The notes under the pieces were generated by a model. It searched no databases. It saw only the letters and a program-made list of their open reading frames with translations, and had not been told where the DNA came from. Below are positions 7,895 through 17,112 of a stretch of 64,000 bases of DNA, piece by piece. The translations under genes and the position numbers were made by a program. Source of the DNA: Candidatus Methanoperedentaceae archaeon GB37 (GTDB taxonomy: Archaea; Halobacteriota; Methanosarcinia; Methanosarcinales; EX4572-44); NCBI GenBank assembly GCA_905171695.1, contig LR991653.1:1846150-1910149 (forward strand). The letters run 5' to 3'. Position 1 is the stretch's first letter; each line of letters begins with the position of its first letter.

Positions 7895-9534
7895 TAGAAT
7901 CGCTTGAAAACGAGGGTGTGGAGGTCATCTTTGGATACCCTGGTGGATCGGTGCTACCGATATACGACGAGCTATACGATGCAAGCATACGGCACGTGCT
8001 TGTGCGGCATGAACAGGCAGCCGCTCATGCAGCAGATGGGTATGCGCAGGCAACCGGTAGAACAGGTGTCTGCATCGCAACCTCAGGTCCTGGTGCAACC
8101 AATCTTGTGACCGGCATCGCCACTGCATACATGGACTCTGTTCCACTAGTTGCAATCACTGGACAGGTTCCACGCTCGCTCATAGGAGGTGATGCCTTCC
8201 AGGAGGCAGACATCACAGGAATAACGCTCCCGATAACCAAGCACAACTATCTCGTAAAGGACGTCGAGGACGTGCCGCGTATCATAAAGGAGGCGTTCTA
8301 CATAGCATCGACTGGAAGGCCAGGCCCTGTTCTGATCGATATTCCGAAGGATGTGACCACTGATACATTGGAGTTCAGGTATCCGCAGAAGATCAATCTG
8401 CGTGGTTACATGCCGCCGAAGGGTGTTGATGTAGAACAGTTGAGAGAGGCGGCACAGTTGATACTGAGATCTGAGAGGCCTGTCATCTATGCTGGTGGTG
8501 GAGTTATAATCTCCAACGCTTCAAGTGAACTCCTTAGTCTCGCAGAGACGATAATGGCGCCTGTTACAACGACGCTCATGGGGAAAGGCGCATTCCCAGA
8601 TACACACCCGTTATCGATCGGGATGCCAGGGATGCACGGCACAAAGTATGCCAACTATGCAATCCAGGAGTCCGATCTCATAATCGCTGTTGGCGCACGG
8701 TTCGATGATCGGGTCACAGGCAAGCTCGAATCGTTTGCACCGAACGCAAAGATCATTCACATCGATATCGACCCCGCGGAGATTGGAAAGAATGCTCGTG
8801 TCGACATCCCGGTCGTTGGGGATGCAAGAGCGGCTCTCTCGCGACTCACAGGACTCGTGAAAGAAGAGCAGCCCAGAACGGGCGCATGGCTTGACCGAAT
8901 AAAGAAGTGGAAGGAGGAGTTCCCGCTCCAGTACAAGAGAGATGGCTTGAAGCCCCAGTACGTCGTGGAATGCATCAACGAACTCTACCCGGATGCCATC
9001 ATCACAACAGAGGTGGGACAGAACCAGATGTGGGCAGCTCAATACTTCAATTGCACCCGCCCGCGCACATTCATCACCTCAGGCGGTCTTGGAACGATGG
9101 GTTATGGATTCCCTGCTGCAATTGGCGCAAAGGTCGGAGTCCCGGATGCCACCGTGATAGATATTGCAGGCGACGGCTCCTTCCAGATGAACAGCCAGGA
9201 GCTTGCAACAGCCGTTCAGAACAACGTGCCAGTCGTCGTCGCAATCCTCAACAACGGATACCTCGGGATGGTGCGCCAGTGGCAGGAACTATTCTTCGAG
9301 CGGAGATACTCTGCAACGATAATCGAGGAGAGCGTTGACTTTGTGAAGCTCGCCGAAGCCTACGGGGCGATCGGACTGCGTGTAAAAGAGCCAGAAGACG
9401 TGAAAGCAGCGCTTAAAGAAGCCGTTGATTCTAGTAGGCCATGCATCATCGATTTTATAGTGGAACGCACCGAGAACGTGTCGCCGATGGTTCCAGCAGG
9501 CGCTGCAATAAATGAGATACTTGATCTGGAGTGA
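7864..9534 (+). CDS. ilvB: Acetolactate synthase large subunit
   Basis: A ThDP-dependent enzyme joining two pyruvates, or pyruvate and 2-oxobutyrate, as the first common step of valine and isoleucine synthesis. The 556 aa show the N-terminal ThDP domain with [14 protein letters not shown] and catalytic Glu in [13 protein letters not shown] (about residues 48-60). The middle domain and the C-terminal [15 protein letters not shown] diphosphate motif (about 438-452) with [12 protein letters not shown] follow. Length and order are typical. It overlaps leuA at its start, and ilvN follows within eight bases, forming an ilv/leu operon. The reading frame is intact, unlike its upstream neighbours. Confidence 0.97.
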   Translation: MAEITGAEALIESLENEGVEVIFGYPGGSVLPIYDELYDASIRHVLVRHEQAAAHAADGYAQATGRTGVCIATSGPGATNLVTGIATAYMDSVPLVAITGQVPRSLIGGDAFQEADITGITLPITKHNYLVKDVEDVPRIIKEAFYIASTGRPGPVLIDIPKDVTTDTLEFRYPQKINLRGYMPPKGVDVEQLREAAQLILRSERPVIYAGGGVIISNASSELLSLAETIMAPVTTTLMGKGAFPDTHPLSIGMPGMHGTKYANYAIQESDLIIAVGARFDDRVTGKLESFAPNAKIIHIDIDPAEIGKNARVDIPVVGDARAALSRLTGLVKEEQPRTGAWLDRIKKWKEEFPLQYKRDGLKPQYVVECINELYPDAIITTEVGQNQMWAAQYFNCTRPRTFITSGGLGTMGYGFPAAIGAKVGVPDATVIDIAGDGSFQMNSQELATAVQNNVPVVVAILNNGYLGMVRQWQELFFERRYSATIIEESVDFVKLAEAYGAIGLRVKEPEDVKAALKEAVDSSRPCIIDFIVERTENVSPMVPAGAAINEILDLE

Positions 9535-9541
9535 TGAAGAG

Positions 9542-10072
9542 ATGAAGAGACACACCTTAGCGGTCCTTGTTGAGAATAAGCCCGGTGTGCTAGCGAGAAT
9601 CTCAGGACTCTTCAGCCGCAGGGGATTCAACATCGAGAGCCTCGCAGTTGGAGTGACCGAAAAGGTCGATATCTCACGGATAACGATCGTGGTCTCAGGC
9701 GACGACGCCGTCCTCGAACAGGTGAAGAAGCAATTGAACAAGTTAATCGATGTGATACACATAGCAGAGCTGGCGCCCAACAGCTCAGTCTCAAGAGAAC
9801 TGGCACTGATCAAGGTGGGAGTGGATGCTACAACACGCTCAATGGTCATGCAGATAGTCGACGTCTTCAGAGCCAGAATAATAGATGTTTCGACCGACTC
9901 CTTGATCGTAGAGGTCACAGGGAGCAAAGGCAAGATCGCATCGATACAGCGACTGCTCTCACAGTTCGGGATAAAAGAGATGGTCAGAACAGGGAAGGTC
10001 GCACTTCACCGCAGGAGTCAGACCGCAGCAGATACCATGCCAGAAGAACTCCAGAGACCAATAGAGGAATAA
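9542..10072 (+). CDS. ilvN: Acetolactate synthase regulatory subunit
   Basis: The small subunit that activates IlvB and confers valine feedback. The N-terminal ACT domain starts [20 protein letters not shown] with the [13 protein letters not shown] valine-site region. A C-terminal ACT-like domain ([14 protein letters not shown] onward) brings it to 176 aa. I chose ATG at 9542 because the family starts just before the HTLAVLVEN strand; an upstream in-frame ATG at 9512 would overlap ilvB. It is followed after four bases by purC. Confidence 0.95.
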   Translation: MKRHTLAVLVENKPGVLARISGLFSRRGFNIESLAVGVTEKVDISRITIVVSGDDAVLEQVKKQLNKLIDVIHIAELAPNSSVSRELALIKVGVDATTRSMVMQIVDVFRARIIDVSTDSLIVEVTGSKGKIASIQRLLSQFGIKEMVRTGKVALHRRSQTAADTMPEELQRPIEE

Positions 10073-10076
10073 GCAG

Positions 10077-10790
10077 ATGGTGAAACGCGGAGAGGCTCTC
10101 TACCGTGGAAAGGCGAAGACGATCTACCGAACAGATGATGAAAAGACCTTCATCATCGAGTTTCACGACGATCTAACCGCATTTGACGGAAAAAAGAAGA
10201 GCAGTCTCGAAGGGAAAGGTTATTACAATGCTAAAATCTCAGCCACGCTCTTCAAACTACTCGAATCACATGGCATTCCAACCCACTTCAAAGGCATGCT
10301 CTCAGAGACTGAGATGATAGTAGACGCCGTTAAGATAATACCGATCGAAGTGATCGTACGAAACATCGCCACCGGATCGATCACAAGGAGATACCCGATA
10401 GAAGAGGGCAGAAGACTCGTTCCGCCTGTTGTCGTACTGGACTACAAGAGCGATGAATACGGAGACCCGATGATAAACGAGGATATTGCAGTTGCAATGG
10501 GGCTTGCGAAGATGGAGGAACTTGAATTGATGCGAAGACTCGCGCTTGAGATAAACCAGATACTGGTCAAGTTTCTGGACGAGCGGGGGCTGGCTCTACC
10601 AGACTTCAAGCTCGAGTTCGGACGATCAAAGGACGATGGCAAGATCATCCTGGCTGACGAGATATCTCCAGATACATGCCGGTTCTGGGACAGAGAGACA
10701 GGCGAGTCACTCGACAAGGACGTCTTCCGCTTCGATAAAGGCGATCTTGAGAGCGTGTACCGAGAGATCGCACGACGGATAGAGTTGTGA
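10077..10790 (+). CDS. purC: SAICAR synthetase
   Basis: Phosphoribosylaminoimidazole-succinocarboxamide synthase joins CAIR with aspartate in purine synthesis using ATP. The 237 aa begin [18 protein letters not shown] and contain the SAICAR signature [14 protein letters not shown] and the second signature LPDFKLEFG, then [12 protein letters not shown]. Length is typical of the compact microbial enzyme. It starts four bases after ilvN and probably shares its transcript, though the pathways are unrelated. Confidence 0.96.
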   Translation: MVKRGEALYRGKAKTIYRTDDEKTFIIEFHDDLTAFDGKKKSSLEGKGYYNAKISATLFKLLESHGIPTHFKGMLSETEMIVDAVKIIPIEVIVRNIATGSITRRYPIEEGRRLVPPVVVLDYKSDEYGDPMINEDIAVAMGLAKMEELELMRRLALEINQILVKFLDERGLALPDFKLEFGRSKDDGKIILADEISPDTCRFWDRETGESLDKDVFRFDKGDLESVYREIARRIEL

Positions 10791-10812
10791 CGGATAGAGT
10801 TGTGAAAAAGCT

Positions 10813-10962
10813 TCATCTCTTGAACTCGGTGTATCCACACTTCCCACATGAGAACCTATCACTGTGCTCTGCAAGGAAGACGCCATCGCCGCACTTCACA
10901 CAGATCTTCTTCAATCTCTTCAGCTTATCTCCCTCTATTTTATAGTAATTTCTTGGCTGCAT
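10813..10962 (-). CDS. rps27ae: 30S ribosomal protein S27ae
   Basis: A 49-residue zinc-ribbon ribosomal protein. It starts [20 protein letters not shown] and has the four-cysteine ribbon CVKC (residues 21-24) and CGKC (39-42), then GYTEFKR. It starts eight bases after the rps24e stop in the same direction, the usual archaeal pairing. Size and motifs match the archaeal S27ae family. Confidence 0.93.
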   Translation of the reverse strand: MQPRNYYKIEGDKLKRLKKICVKCGDGVFLAEHSDRFSCGKCGYTEFKR

Positions 10963-10970
10963 ACGTGAGT

Positions 10971-11276
10971 TCACTCCTCTGCCACCACTTCTTCTTCCGT
11001 GTCCTTCTTACCGCGATCGAGAAGATAAGAGTTCTCAATCCTCTCAGCGGTCGCAGGATCGGGATATATGCGAGCATCCACGACCACATCCTGCCTTCCA
11101 AACTCGGTTATGATCTTCTCAACCACTACATTCTCAAGCCCCACGTCATAGAGCGCTGCAATCTTCTCTCTCAAGACCCTACGAGCTGGAGTGGTCGTCG
11201 TCCCGGAGATCTTGAGCATAAGCTCTCTCCTATCAAGGAGAGGATTCTCATCGTCCCGTATCACTTCAAGTTCCAA
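10971..11276 (-). CDS. rps24e: 30S ribosomal protein S24e
   Basis: A 101-residue archaeal/eukaryotic ribosomal protein of the small subunit. The family core is visible: [28 protein letters not shown] and [13 protein letters not shown], then [16 protein letters not shown] short acidic tail ([10 protein letters not shown]) closes it. It is first gene of an rps24e-rps27ae unit, with a TATA-like box about 35 bases upstream (11311-11317 on this strand). The divergent neighbour is nnr. Confidence 0.95.
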   Translation of the reverse strand: MELEVIRDDENPLLDRRELMLKISGTTTTPARRVLREKIAALYDVGLENVVVEKIITEFGRQDVVVDARIYPDPATAERIENSYLLDRGKKDTEEEVVAEE

Positions 11277-11307
11277 CGAATCTCACCGATCAACTCCTTA
11301 TTCACCA

Positions 11308-11318
11308 TCATATATAAC
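11308..11318 (-). promoter_or_regulatory. TATA-like box for rps24e
   Basis: The reverse strand reads AGTTATATATG about 32-42 bases before the rps24e ATG, a spacing that suits a short-leader archaeal transcript. The 100-base gap to nnr must also hold the divergent nnr promoter. Confidence 0.5.
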
Positions 11319-11378
11319 TTTATTAGTGACAACCAATAGAGTACCCATAGAATAATACCAGAATTAGGAGGGCTATCG

Positions 11379-12830
11379 ATGGAGGTTATAACTACAGAGG
11401 AGATGGCAGTTCTCGATGCAAACTGCGAGTACCACGGTCTCTCCCGTCTACAGTTGATGGAGAACGCTGGTTCTGCACTCGCACGAATAATACGGGAGAG
11501 ATACCCACGGAAGACGCAGCTCACGATATTTGCAGGGCGTGGGAACAACGGAGGTGATGCATTCGTTGCTGCAAGACATCTCCATGATTATAGCTCCACT
11601 CTATTTCTACTCGGACGCGAAAGGGAGATAAGAACGCCTGAAGCACGGGTGAACTGGGAGATTCTCAAGAGGATGCGAATCGCATCAAAAGAGGTTACAG
11701 ACTCAACCCAGCTACCAGAACCGCCAGAGAATGGAGTTGTGATCGATGCCATCTTCGGAACAGGGATACATGGAGAGCTTCGCCCACTCGAGTCAAAGGC
11801 GATCGATACCGTGAACGAGTCCGGAGCCGATGTGATCTCTGTAGACGTGCCAAGCGGGCTTGATCCAGACAATGGAGAGTTTGAAAAGACGGTGAGAGCA
11901 GATCTCACGATCACGTTCCACAAGCCAAAGCCAGCACTCTGCAGCGAGAGATTAAAACGGTATACAGGAGAGGTGATAACGGTGCCGATCGGGATACCCG
12001 GTCTCTTTGAACGATTAACAGGACCAGGTGACGTATCAGCACTTGCCGATAGGCGAAGCGGGAGCCACAAGGGCGACTCAGGCCGAATCCTGATAATCGG
12101 TGGTGGGCCTTACACGGGTGCGCCCGCACTCTCTGCACTTGCAGCTCTGCGCACCGGTGCAGACATCGTGCACGTGGCAGCACCACAATCAGCATCAAAG
12201 ACGATCGCATCCTTCTCACCAGACCTGATCGTAACAGAACTCTCAGGGAACCACCTCTGTGAGGATGACGTCCCCATGCTGAAAGAGCTTATCCCCAGCT
12301 TCGATGTGATCGCTCTTGGCATGGGCCTCGGGAGAGACCCTGAGACAGAGAGCGCCATAAGAGAGATAATCCCACTCTCTAGAAGAGCAGTGATCGATGC
12401 GGACGGGCTTTATGCGCTCGACCTCCAGAACACCCACGATCTCATGATACTAACACCACACGCAGGTGAATTCGAGAGAATAACAGGCGAGAAAGTCCCA
12501 ATGATCCTTGACGAGCGAATAGAAATGTTGACAGAGTTAACAAGAAGAATAAGTGCGACAATACTTCTCAAATCCGAGATTGATCTGATCGCGAAAGACG
12601 GCGTCGTCCGCATGAACACGACCGGGAATAGCGGGATGACCGTTGGAGGCACAGGCGACGTACTCGCCGGGATAACAGCAGCCCTCCTTGCAAAGAACCC
12701 CCCGCTCTTATCAGCCTCCGCTGCAGCATTCATCAACGGAGACGCAGGAGACCGCTGCCAGAGAAGGTACGGCAACGGCTTCACAGCAACAGATCTCATA
12801 AGAGAGATACCGGATGCGATGAAAGCCTGA
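11379..12830 (+). CDS. nnr: Bifunctional NAD(P)H-hydrate epimerase/dehydratase
   Basis: Repairs damaged NAD(P)HX. The N-terminal YjeF epimerase domain (about 1-205) shows LMENAGSALARII, FAGRGNNGGDAFVAARHL and VDVPSGLDPDNG. The C-terminal ADP-dependent dehydratase (about 215-483) shows ILIIGGGPYTGAPALSALAA, LTPHAGEFERITG and GMTVGGTGDVLAGI. The total of 483 aa is typical of the fused form. A ribosome site TAGGAGGG lies near the start. The same minus-to-plus divergence as rps24e leaves a 100-base shared promoter region. Confidence 0.95.
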   Translation: MEVITTEEMAVLDANCEYHGLSRLQLMENAGSALARIIRERYPRKTQLTIFAGRGNNGGDAFVAARHLHDYSSTLFLLGREREIRTPEARVNWEILKRMRIASKEVTDSTQLPEPPENGVVIDAIFGTGIHGELRPLESKAIDTVNESGADVISVDVPSGLDPDNGEFEKTVRADLTITFHKPKPALCSERLKRYTGEVITVPIGIPGLFERLTGPGDVSALADRRSGSHKGDSGRILIIGGGPYTGAPALSALAALRTGADIVHVAAPQSASKTIASFSPDLIVTELSGNHLCEDDVPMLKELIPSFDVIALGMGLGRDPETESAIREIIPLSRRAVIDADGLYALDLQNTHDLMILTPHAGEFERITGEKVPMILDERIEMLTELTRRISATILLKSEIDLIAKDGVVRMNTTGNSGMTVGGTGDVLAGITAALLAKNPPLLSASAAAFINGDAGDRCQRRYGNGFTATDLIREIPDAMKA

Positions 12831-12849
12831 AAAATTTGATCGGTAGGAT

Positions 12850-12857
12850 TTTATATT
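12850..12857 (+). promoter_or_regulatory. TATA-like box before presenilin-like gene
   Basis: TTTATATT lies 32-39 bases upstream of the ATG at 12889. No clear ribosome site precedes that ATG, so a leaderless or very short-leader transcript is likely. Confidence 0.5.
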
Positions 12858-12888
12858 ATGCAGTTGTGCCGTTTGGAGTGTTTGGTGT

Positions 12889-13761
12889 ATGACTGAGAGA
12901 AAGGAGGGTATGGTCGGCCCAATCGTCTTCATGGGTCTCCTGATGGTCACAGTGGAGGTACTGGCACTCTTTCTCGGAGCTCCACTCGACGCCGCGGGTA
13001 TCCATGCCTTTGAAGACCCCCACGCCCCTGAGAACTCGCTCTACTACCTCGGTTTCATCCTTCTCTTCACACTCTTCATCCTGATCATAATCAAGCTGAA
13101 CGCGAGGTGGTTGATCCAGCTAATAATCCTCGGTGCCGTTGCATCCACCATCTGCTACGTACTCTACCCACTCCTCTATAGGCTGACCACCTTTGAGATG
13201 GCAGTGATCGCATCGATCACAATCGCCCTTGCCATGACAATCATCCTCCACCTCTTCCCAGAATGGTACGTGATCGATCTCGTGGGCATAATCGTTGGCG
13301 CAGGAGCGGCAGCCATATTCGGTATCTCCCTATCCATCCTACCTGTAATACTCCTTCTATTGCTCCTCGCCGTCTACGATGCCATCGCAGTCTACAGAAC
13401 AAAGCACATGATAACACTCGCAGAAGGCGTGATGGATCTCCGTTTACCAATCCTATTCATCGTCCCAAAACGCCGAGACTACTCGTTTCGAAGAGAGACC
13501 TTTAAAAAAGAAGAACGAGACGCATTCTTCATGGGACTCGGGGACGCTGTGATGCCAGCGATCCTCGTAGCATCTGCATACTTCTTCACAGGCTCGCTGA
13601 CACCAGCAGTGACCACCATCATCGGATCCCTCGCCGGATTTGCAGCGCTTATGAGCCTCGTACTGAAGGGAAGACCACAGGCAGGCCTACCATTCCTGAA
13701 CACCGGTGCTGTAATAGGATACGTTGCAGGAGCACTCATTGCAGGAATATCAGTGATATGA
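12889..13761 (+). CDS. Presenilin-like intramembrane aspartyl protease
   Basis: A GxGD-type membrane protease related to presenilin and signal peptide peptidase, expected to cleave transmembrane helices. Its 290 aa hold about nine hydrophobic segments. The first catalytic Asp is in LLAVYDAIAVYRTKHM (about residue 164) and the second in FMGLGDAVMPAIL (about 218). A PAL-like region, QAGLPFLNTG, follows near 265; its order GLP differs from the canonical PAL. It overlaps pantoate kinase by ATGA, so the two are co-translated. Substrates are unknown. Confidence 0.85.
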   Translation: MTERKEGMVGPIVFMGLLMVTVEVLALFLGAPLDAAGIHAFEDPHAPENSLYYLGFILLFTLFILIIIKLNARWLIQLIILGAVASTICYVLYPLLYRLTTFEMAVIASITIALAMTIILHLFPEWYVIDLVGIIVGAGAAAIFGISLSILPVILLLLLLAVYDAIAVYRTKHMITLAEGVMDLRLPILFIVPKRRDYSFRRETFKKEERDAFFMGLGDAVMPAILVASAYFFTGSLTPAVTTIIGSLAGFAALMSLVLKGRPQAGLPFLNTGAVIGYVAGALIAGISVI

Positions 13762-14642
13762 ATCGAAAGACCCCAGACTCTTGGATCGATATGACGAGAA
13801 GAAGGGCTTTTGCACCATCCCACATAACCGGGTTCTTCGTACCCGTGATAAGAGAACGCGCTCTCGAGAGTGGTTCACTCGGGGCTGGAATATGCCTGAA
13901 CGACGGGGTTGTGGCAGAGGTTGTGAGAGACGCTGCATCGATAGACGAGACTCGTGTGACTCTAAGTGGGGAGCCGTTCCACTCTCCACCACTATCAGAC
14001 GCGCTCCTTGAACTGACAAGCGAACCACTGCAGGTAGATCTCCATCTCGATGTACCACTCGGAGCAGGCTTTGGCGCAAGCGGAGCAGCCATTCTCGCGG
14101 CACTCCACGCAGCAAACGACGCGCTCGGTCTCAACCTCTCACATAATGAGATCACACTCAGAGCACACAGAGCAGAGGTTGCATGGAGGACAGGACTTGG
14201 AGACGTGATCGCACAGGCAACCGGTGGAGTGGTGCTGCGGATAAGAGAAGGAGTTCCACCACATGGCAGAGTGCTCCAGATACCAGCCGAGAGCCTTCCT
14301 GTCTCATGGGCGTTCTTTCAAGAAATCTCAACAGCAGCAGTACTGGAAGACGCAGATGCTCAGAAGCGGATCAGTCTCGCTGGACGATCCTGCCTGAAGA
14401 GGCTCATCGAGAGACCGAGCCTTGAAAACTTTATGATCGAGTCGCGACGGTTCACCTGCGAGGTCAATCTTGCAAGCGAGTCCGTCATCGACGCAATCGA
14501 ATCGGCTGAAGCACGCGGAGTGGTTGCAGCACAGGCGATGCTTGGAGACACAGTCTTTGCAATCGGAGAGAATCTCTTCTCAGAGTATGAAAACTCAGGA
14601 ACAAGCCTGATAGACGAGAGAGGGGTGAGAGGAGTACCCTGA
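13758..14642 (+). CDS. Pantoate kinase (GHMP family)
   Basis: The archaeal enzyme that phosphorylates pantoate on the route to coenzyme A, replacing the bacterial PanC/PanK order. GHMP features are present: AFAPSHITGFFVP near the N terminus, the ATP loop PLGAGFGASGAAILAAL (about residues 100-116) and RTGLGDVIAQATGG. The C-terminal GENLFSEYENSG is typical of the family. Length 294 aa. I start at 13758, where ATG overlaps the upstream stop (ATGA); an internal ATG at 13791 is an alternative. No phosphopantothenate synthetase is nearby. Confidence 0.88.
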   Translation: MNRKTPDSWIDMTRRRAFAPSHITGFFVPVIRERALESGSLGAGICLNDGVVAEVVRDAASIDETRVTLSGEPFHSPPLSDALLELTSEPLQVDLHLDVPLGAGFGASGAAILAALHAANDALGLNLSHNEITLRAHRAEVAWRTGLGDVIAQATGGVVLRIREGVPPHGRVLQIPAESLPVSWAFFQEISTAAVLEDADAQKRISLAGRSCLKRLIERPSLENFMIESRRFTCEVNLASESVIDAIESAEARGVVAAQAMLGDTVFAIGENLFSEYENSGTSLIDERGVRGVP

Positions 14643-14730
14643 CTCTCTTCAAGAAGACCAAAATTGAAAATACGATGCACCTCTGCCAGACCTCCAGAGA
14701 GTCTTCGATAGCCCCGGTTTGGGGAAGGGT

Positions 14731-14738
14731 TTTATATT
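14731..14738 (+). promoter_or_regulatory. TATA-like box for ccmE
   Basis: TTTATATT lies 26-33 bases before the chosen ccmE ATG at 14764, which supports that start over the earlier ATG at 14719 that would overlap the box. Confidence 0.5.
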
Positions 14739-14763
14739 GTTATTGATCTCTTCTGGTTATATT

Positions 14764-15162
14764 ATGGATAGAAGAAGACGTGTCCTTTTGAGTGTGATTG
14801 TGATCGTGGCGGTCTTGGCTTATCTCGGTTTTTCAATTTTCAGCGGTGATAATCTCTCTTATTATGTGACTGTGAGTGAGATAGTGAACGGTACGATTGT
14901 TAAAGAGCCTGTGAATGTGAGAGGGGTGATCGTTGAAGGTTCGACTGAATGGTCGCCAGATGAGAGAATTCTCCGTTTCAAGTTGACCGATGGTGTGGAG
15001 ACGATCGATGTGATCTATCATGGTAATATGCCTGGCAATTATCAGGATAATACATCTGCTGTGGTTACGGGGGTCTACCAGGATGGTCTTCTCAGCGCGA
15101 GCAGGATAGCTTTCAGTTGTCCGAGCAAGTACAAGGCGGCTGGGCGGGTAGCAGGTGGGTGA
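14764..15162 (+). CDS. ccmE: Cytochrome c maturation haem chaperone CcmE, CxxxY type
   Basis: Periplasm-side haem carrier of system I cytochrome c maturation. The 132 aa begin with an N-terminal anchor (VLLSVIVIVAVLAYLGFSIF, residues 7-26). An OB-fold domain with VNVRGVIVEGS and LRFKLTDGVETIDVIYHG follows. The haem-attachment region reads SCPSKY: Cys119 and Tyr123 form the CxxxY variant known from archaea and Desulfovibrio in place of the usual HxxxY. The protein ends soon after. No other ccm gene is in the window. It implies that this cell makes c-type cytochromes. Confidence 0.85.
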   Translation: MDRRRRVLLSVIVIVAVLAYLGFSIFSGDNLSYYVTVSEIVNGTIVKEPVNVRGVIVEGSTEWSPDERILRFKLTDGVETIDVIYHGNMPGNYQDNTSAVVTGVYQDGLLSASRIAFSCPSKYKAAGRVAGG

Positions 15163-15239
15163 TCGAATCCACTGGTTCTCTCTTTATTCTTCTCCGATAT
15201 CTTTATTGATCATCCCATTTGTATGAGTTGGTGATCGTT

Positions 15240-16559
15240 ATGGTCCTTGAGAAGCTTGGCGGGTCTTTGCAGGATGCGCTGAAGAAGATCGTTGGTGCTG
15301 GACGGATTGATGAGCGCACGGTGAGTGAGGTTGTTCGAGATATTCAGCGAGCGCTCCTGCAGGCGGATGTGAACGTCAAGCTTGTGATGAATCTTTCCAA
15401 ACGGATAAAAGAGCGCTCGTTGAAGGAAGATGTGCCTCCCGGGATGAGTCCGCGCGAGCACGTGGTTCAGATCGTATACCAGGAATTGATCAACATTATA
15501 GGCAGGAGATATGATCTCTCTCTCGGTAAACAGATTATTATGATGATCGGGCTGCAGGGTAGTGGTAAAACCACCACGACCGCCAAGCTTGCACGTTACT
15601 TCCAGAGGAAGGGTTTGAAGCCTGGTGTGATCTGCGCTGACACGTACCGCCCGGGAGCATACGAGCAGCTGAAGACGCTCTGCGAACGGCTCAATCTCGC
15701 CTTTTACGGCGAACCTGGTGAGAGAGACGCTGTCACGATCGTGGCACATGGTCTCAAGAGCCTTGAACGCTACGACGTGAAGATCATAGACACTGCTGGT
15801 CGTCACGGACTCGAGAGAGAGCTGATCCGTGAGATGGAAGAGATCCATCGAGTCGCAGAGCCAGACCACAAATTCCTCGTTCTCGACGCTGCGATGGGCC
15901 AGCAGGCAAGCGAACAGGCGAGAGCATTCAACGAGTCCATCGGCATAACAGGCGTAATCATAACGAAGCTCGACGGCACGGCTAAAGGCGGAGGCGCACT
16001 CTCAGCAGTCTCGGAGACATCATCATCCATCGCCTTCATCGGAGTTGGGGAGAGACCGGATGACCTTGAGCGATTCGAGCCTGACCGATTCATATCTCGC
16101 CTCCTCGGCATGGGCGACATCAAAACCCTGATCGAGAAAGCCGAAGAGACGATCGACGAGGAAGAGTTCGACATTGAAGCGATGATGCGAGGAAGGTTCA
16201 CACTGAAAGAGATGTACAAGCAACTCGAAGCCATAAACAAACTCGGGCCGCTCAAACAGGTGATGCAGATGCTCCCAATCGGAAAACTTGGACTCGACAT
16301 CTCGGACGAGACATACCAGATCACAAAAGAACGACTCGACCGATACAGAATCGTCATGAACTCGATGACCGAGAGAGAACTTGAAGACCCAAGAGTGATC
16401 AACAGCTCACGAATAAGCCGAATATCCCGTGGCAGTGGAACCGAACCCGAGGTGGTGCGCGAACTCTTAAAATACCACAGAACCATGCAGAAAGCCATGA
16501 AGGGACTGCGTGGTGGACGGTTCAACGTTCAAAAGATGATGAAAAGAATGGGAATGTGA
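15240..16559 (+). CDS. srp54: Signal recognition particle protein SRP54
   Basis: The SRP GTPase that binds signal peptides and 7S RNA and targets ribosomes to the membrane. The N domain ([17 protein letters not shown]) is followed by the G domain with P-loop [17 protein letters not shown] (about residue 104), [18 protein letters not shown] and [15 protein letters not shown] methionine-rich M domain ends it ([20 protein letters not shown]). It has 439 aa. The start at 15240 has GGTGATC upstream and matches the family; an earlier in-frame ATG at 15219 does not. The stop overlaps the start region of moaB. Confidence 0.97.
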   Translation: MVLEKLGGSLQDALKKIVGAGRIDERTVSEVVRDIQRALLQADVNVKLVMNLSKRIKERSLKEDVPPGMSPREHVVQIVYQELINIIGRRYDLSLGKQIIMMIGLQGSGKTTTTAKLARYFQRKGLKPGVICADTYRPGAYEQLKTLCERLNLAFYGEPGERDAVTIVAHGLKSLERYDVKIIDTAGRHGLERELIREMEEIHRVAEPDHKFLVLDAAMGQQASEQARAFNESIGITGVIITKLDGTAKGGGALSAVSETSSSIAFIGVGERPDDLERFEPDRFISRLLGMGDIKTLIEKAEETIDEEEFDIEAMMRGRFTLKEMYKQLEAINKLGPLKQVMQMLPIGKLGLDISDETYQITKERLDRYRIVMNSMTERELEDPRVINSSRISRISRGSGTEPEVVRELLKYHRTMQKAMKGLRGGRFNVQKMMKRMGM

Positions 16560-16567
16560 ATCTCGAG

Positions 16568-17110
16568 ATGTCAACGAGAGAACACAAAAAAGAGACACCG
16601 AAAGAGTTGAAATTTGCAATAATAACGATCAGCACCTCGCGATACAACAAAACACCCGATGCAACAGACCCTGACCTTGCAGACGACGGCTCAGGCAGGC
16701 TCATGACACAACTCGTCAAGAGAGCAGGGCACAGAGTCACAACCTACGCCTTGCTCCCAGACGAGATAGAGAAGATCAGAGCCACATTGGAGAGGATAGA
16801 TGAAGACGAGACGAAACCAGACCTGATACTGATAAGCGGCGGAACAGGCATAGCACCCAATGACAAGACGATAGAAGCAACGAAACCCCTCTTCAAAAGA
16901 GAGATACCAGGATTTGGAGAACTATTCAGAGAGCTGAGCAGAGAAGAGGTAGGAACCGCAACAATACTTAGCCGGGCAACAGCAGGCATTACAGAGAAGA
17001 ACACAATCATATTCTGCCTGCCAGGATCACCCGAAGGAGTGAAGCTTGCGCTAACGAAGATAATACTACCCGAAGCAAAGCACCTGACTAAACACGCCCG
17101 CGGAGAGTAA
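16568..17110 (+). CDS. moaB: Molybdenum cofactor biosynthesis protein MoaB
   Basis: A MoaB/MogA-type adenylyltransferase for molybdopterin; in archaea it also serves tungstopterin enzymes. Family landmarks are FAIITISTSRY, DDGSGRLMTQLVKRAGH, LILISGGTGIAPNDKTIEA and a late FCLPGSPEGVKLAL. About 180 aa. I start at ATG 16568; a GTG at 16556 overlapping the srp54 stop is the alternative. Functionally it fits the tungsten oxidoreductase and transporter at 26-37 kb. The 3' end is two bases from the convergent UPF0182 gene. Confidence 0.93.
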   Translation: MSTREHKKETPKELKFAIITISTSRYNKTPDATDPDLADDGSGRLMTQLVKRAGHRVTTYALLPDEIEKIRATLERIDEDETKPDLILISGGTGIAPNDKTIEATKPLFKREIPGFGELFRELSREEVGTATILSRATAGITEKNTIIFCLPGSPEGVKLALTKIILPEAKHLTKHARGE

Positions 17111-17112
17111 AC

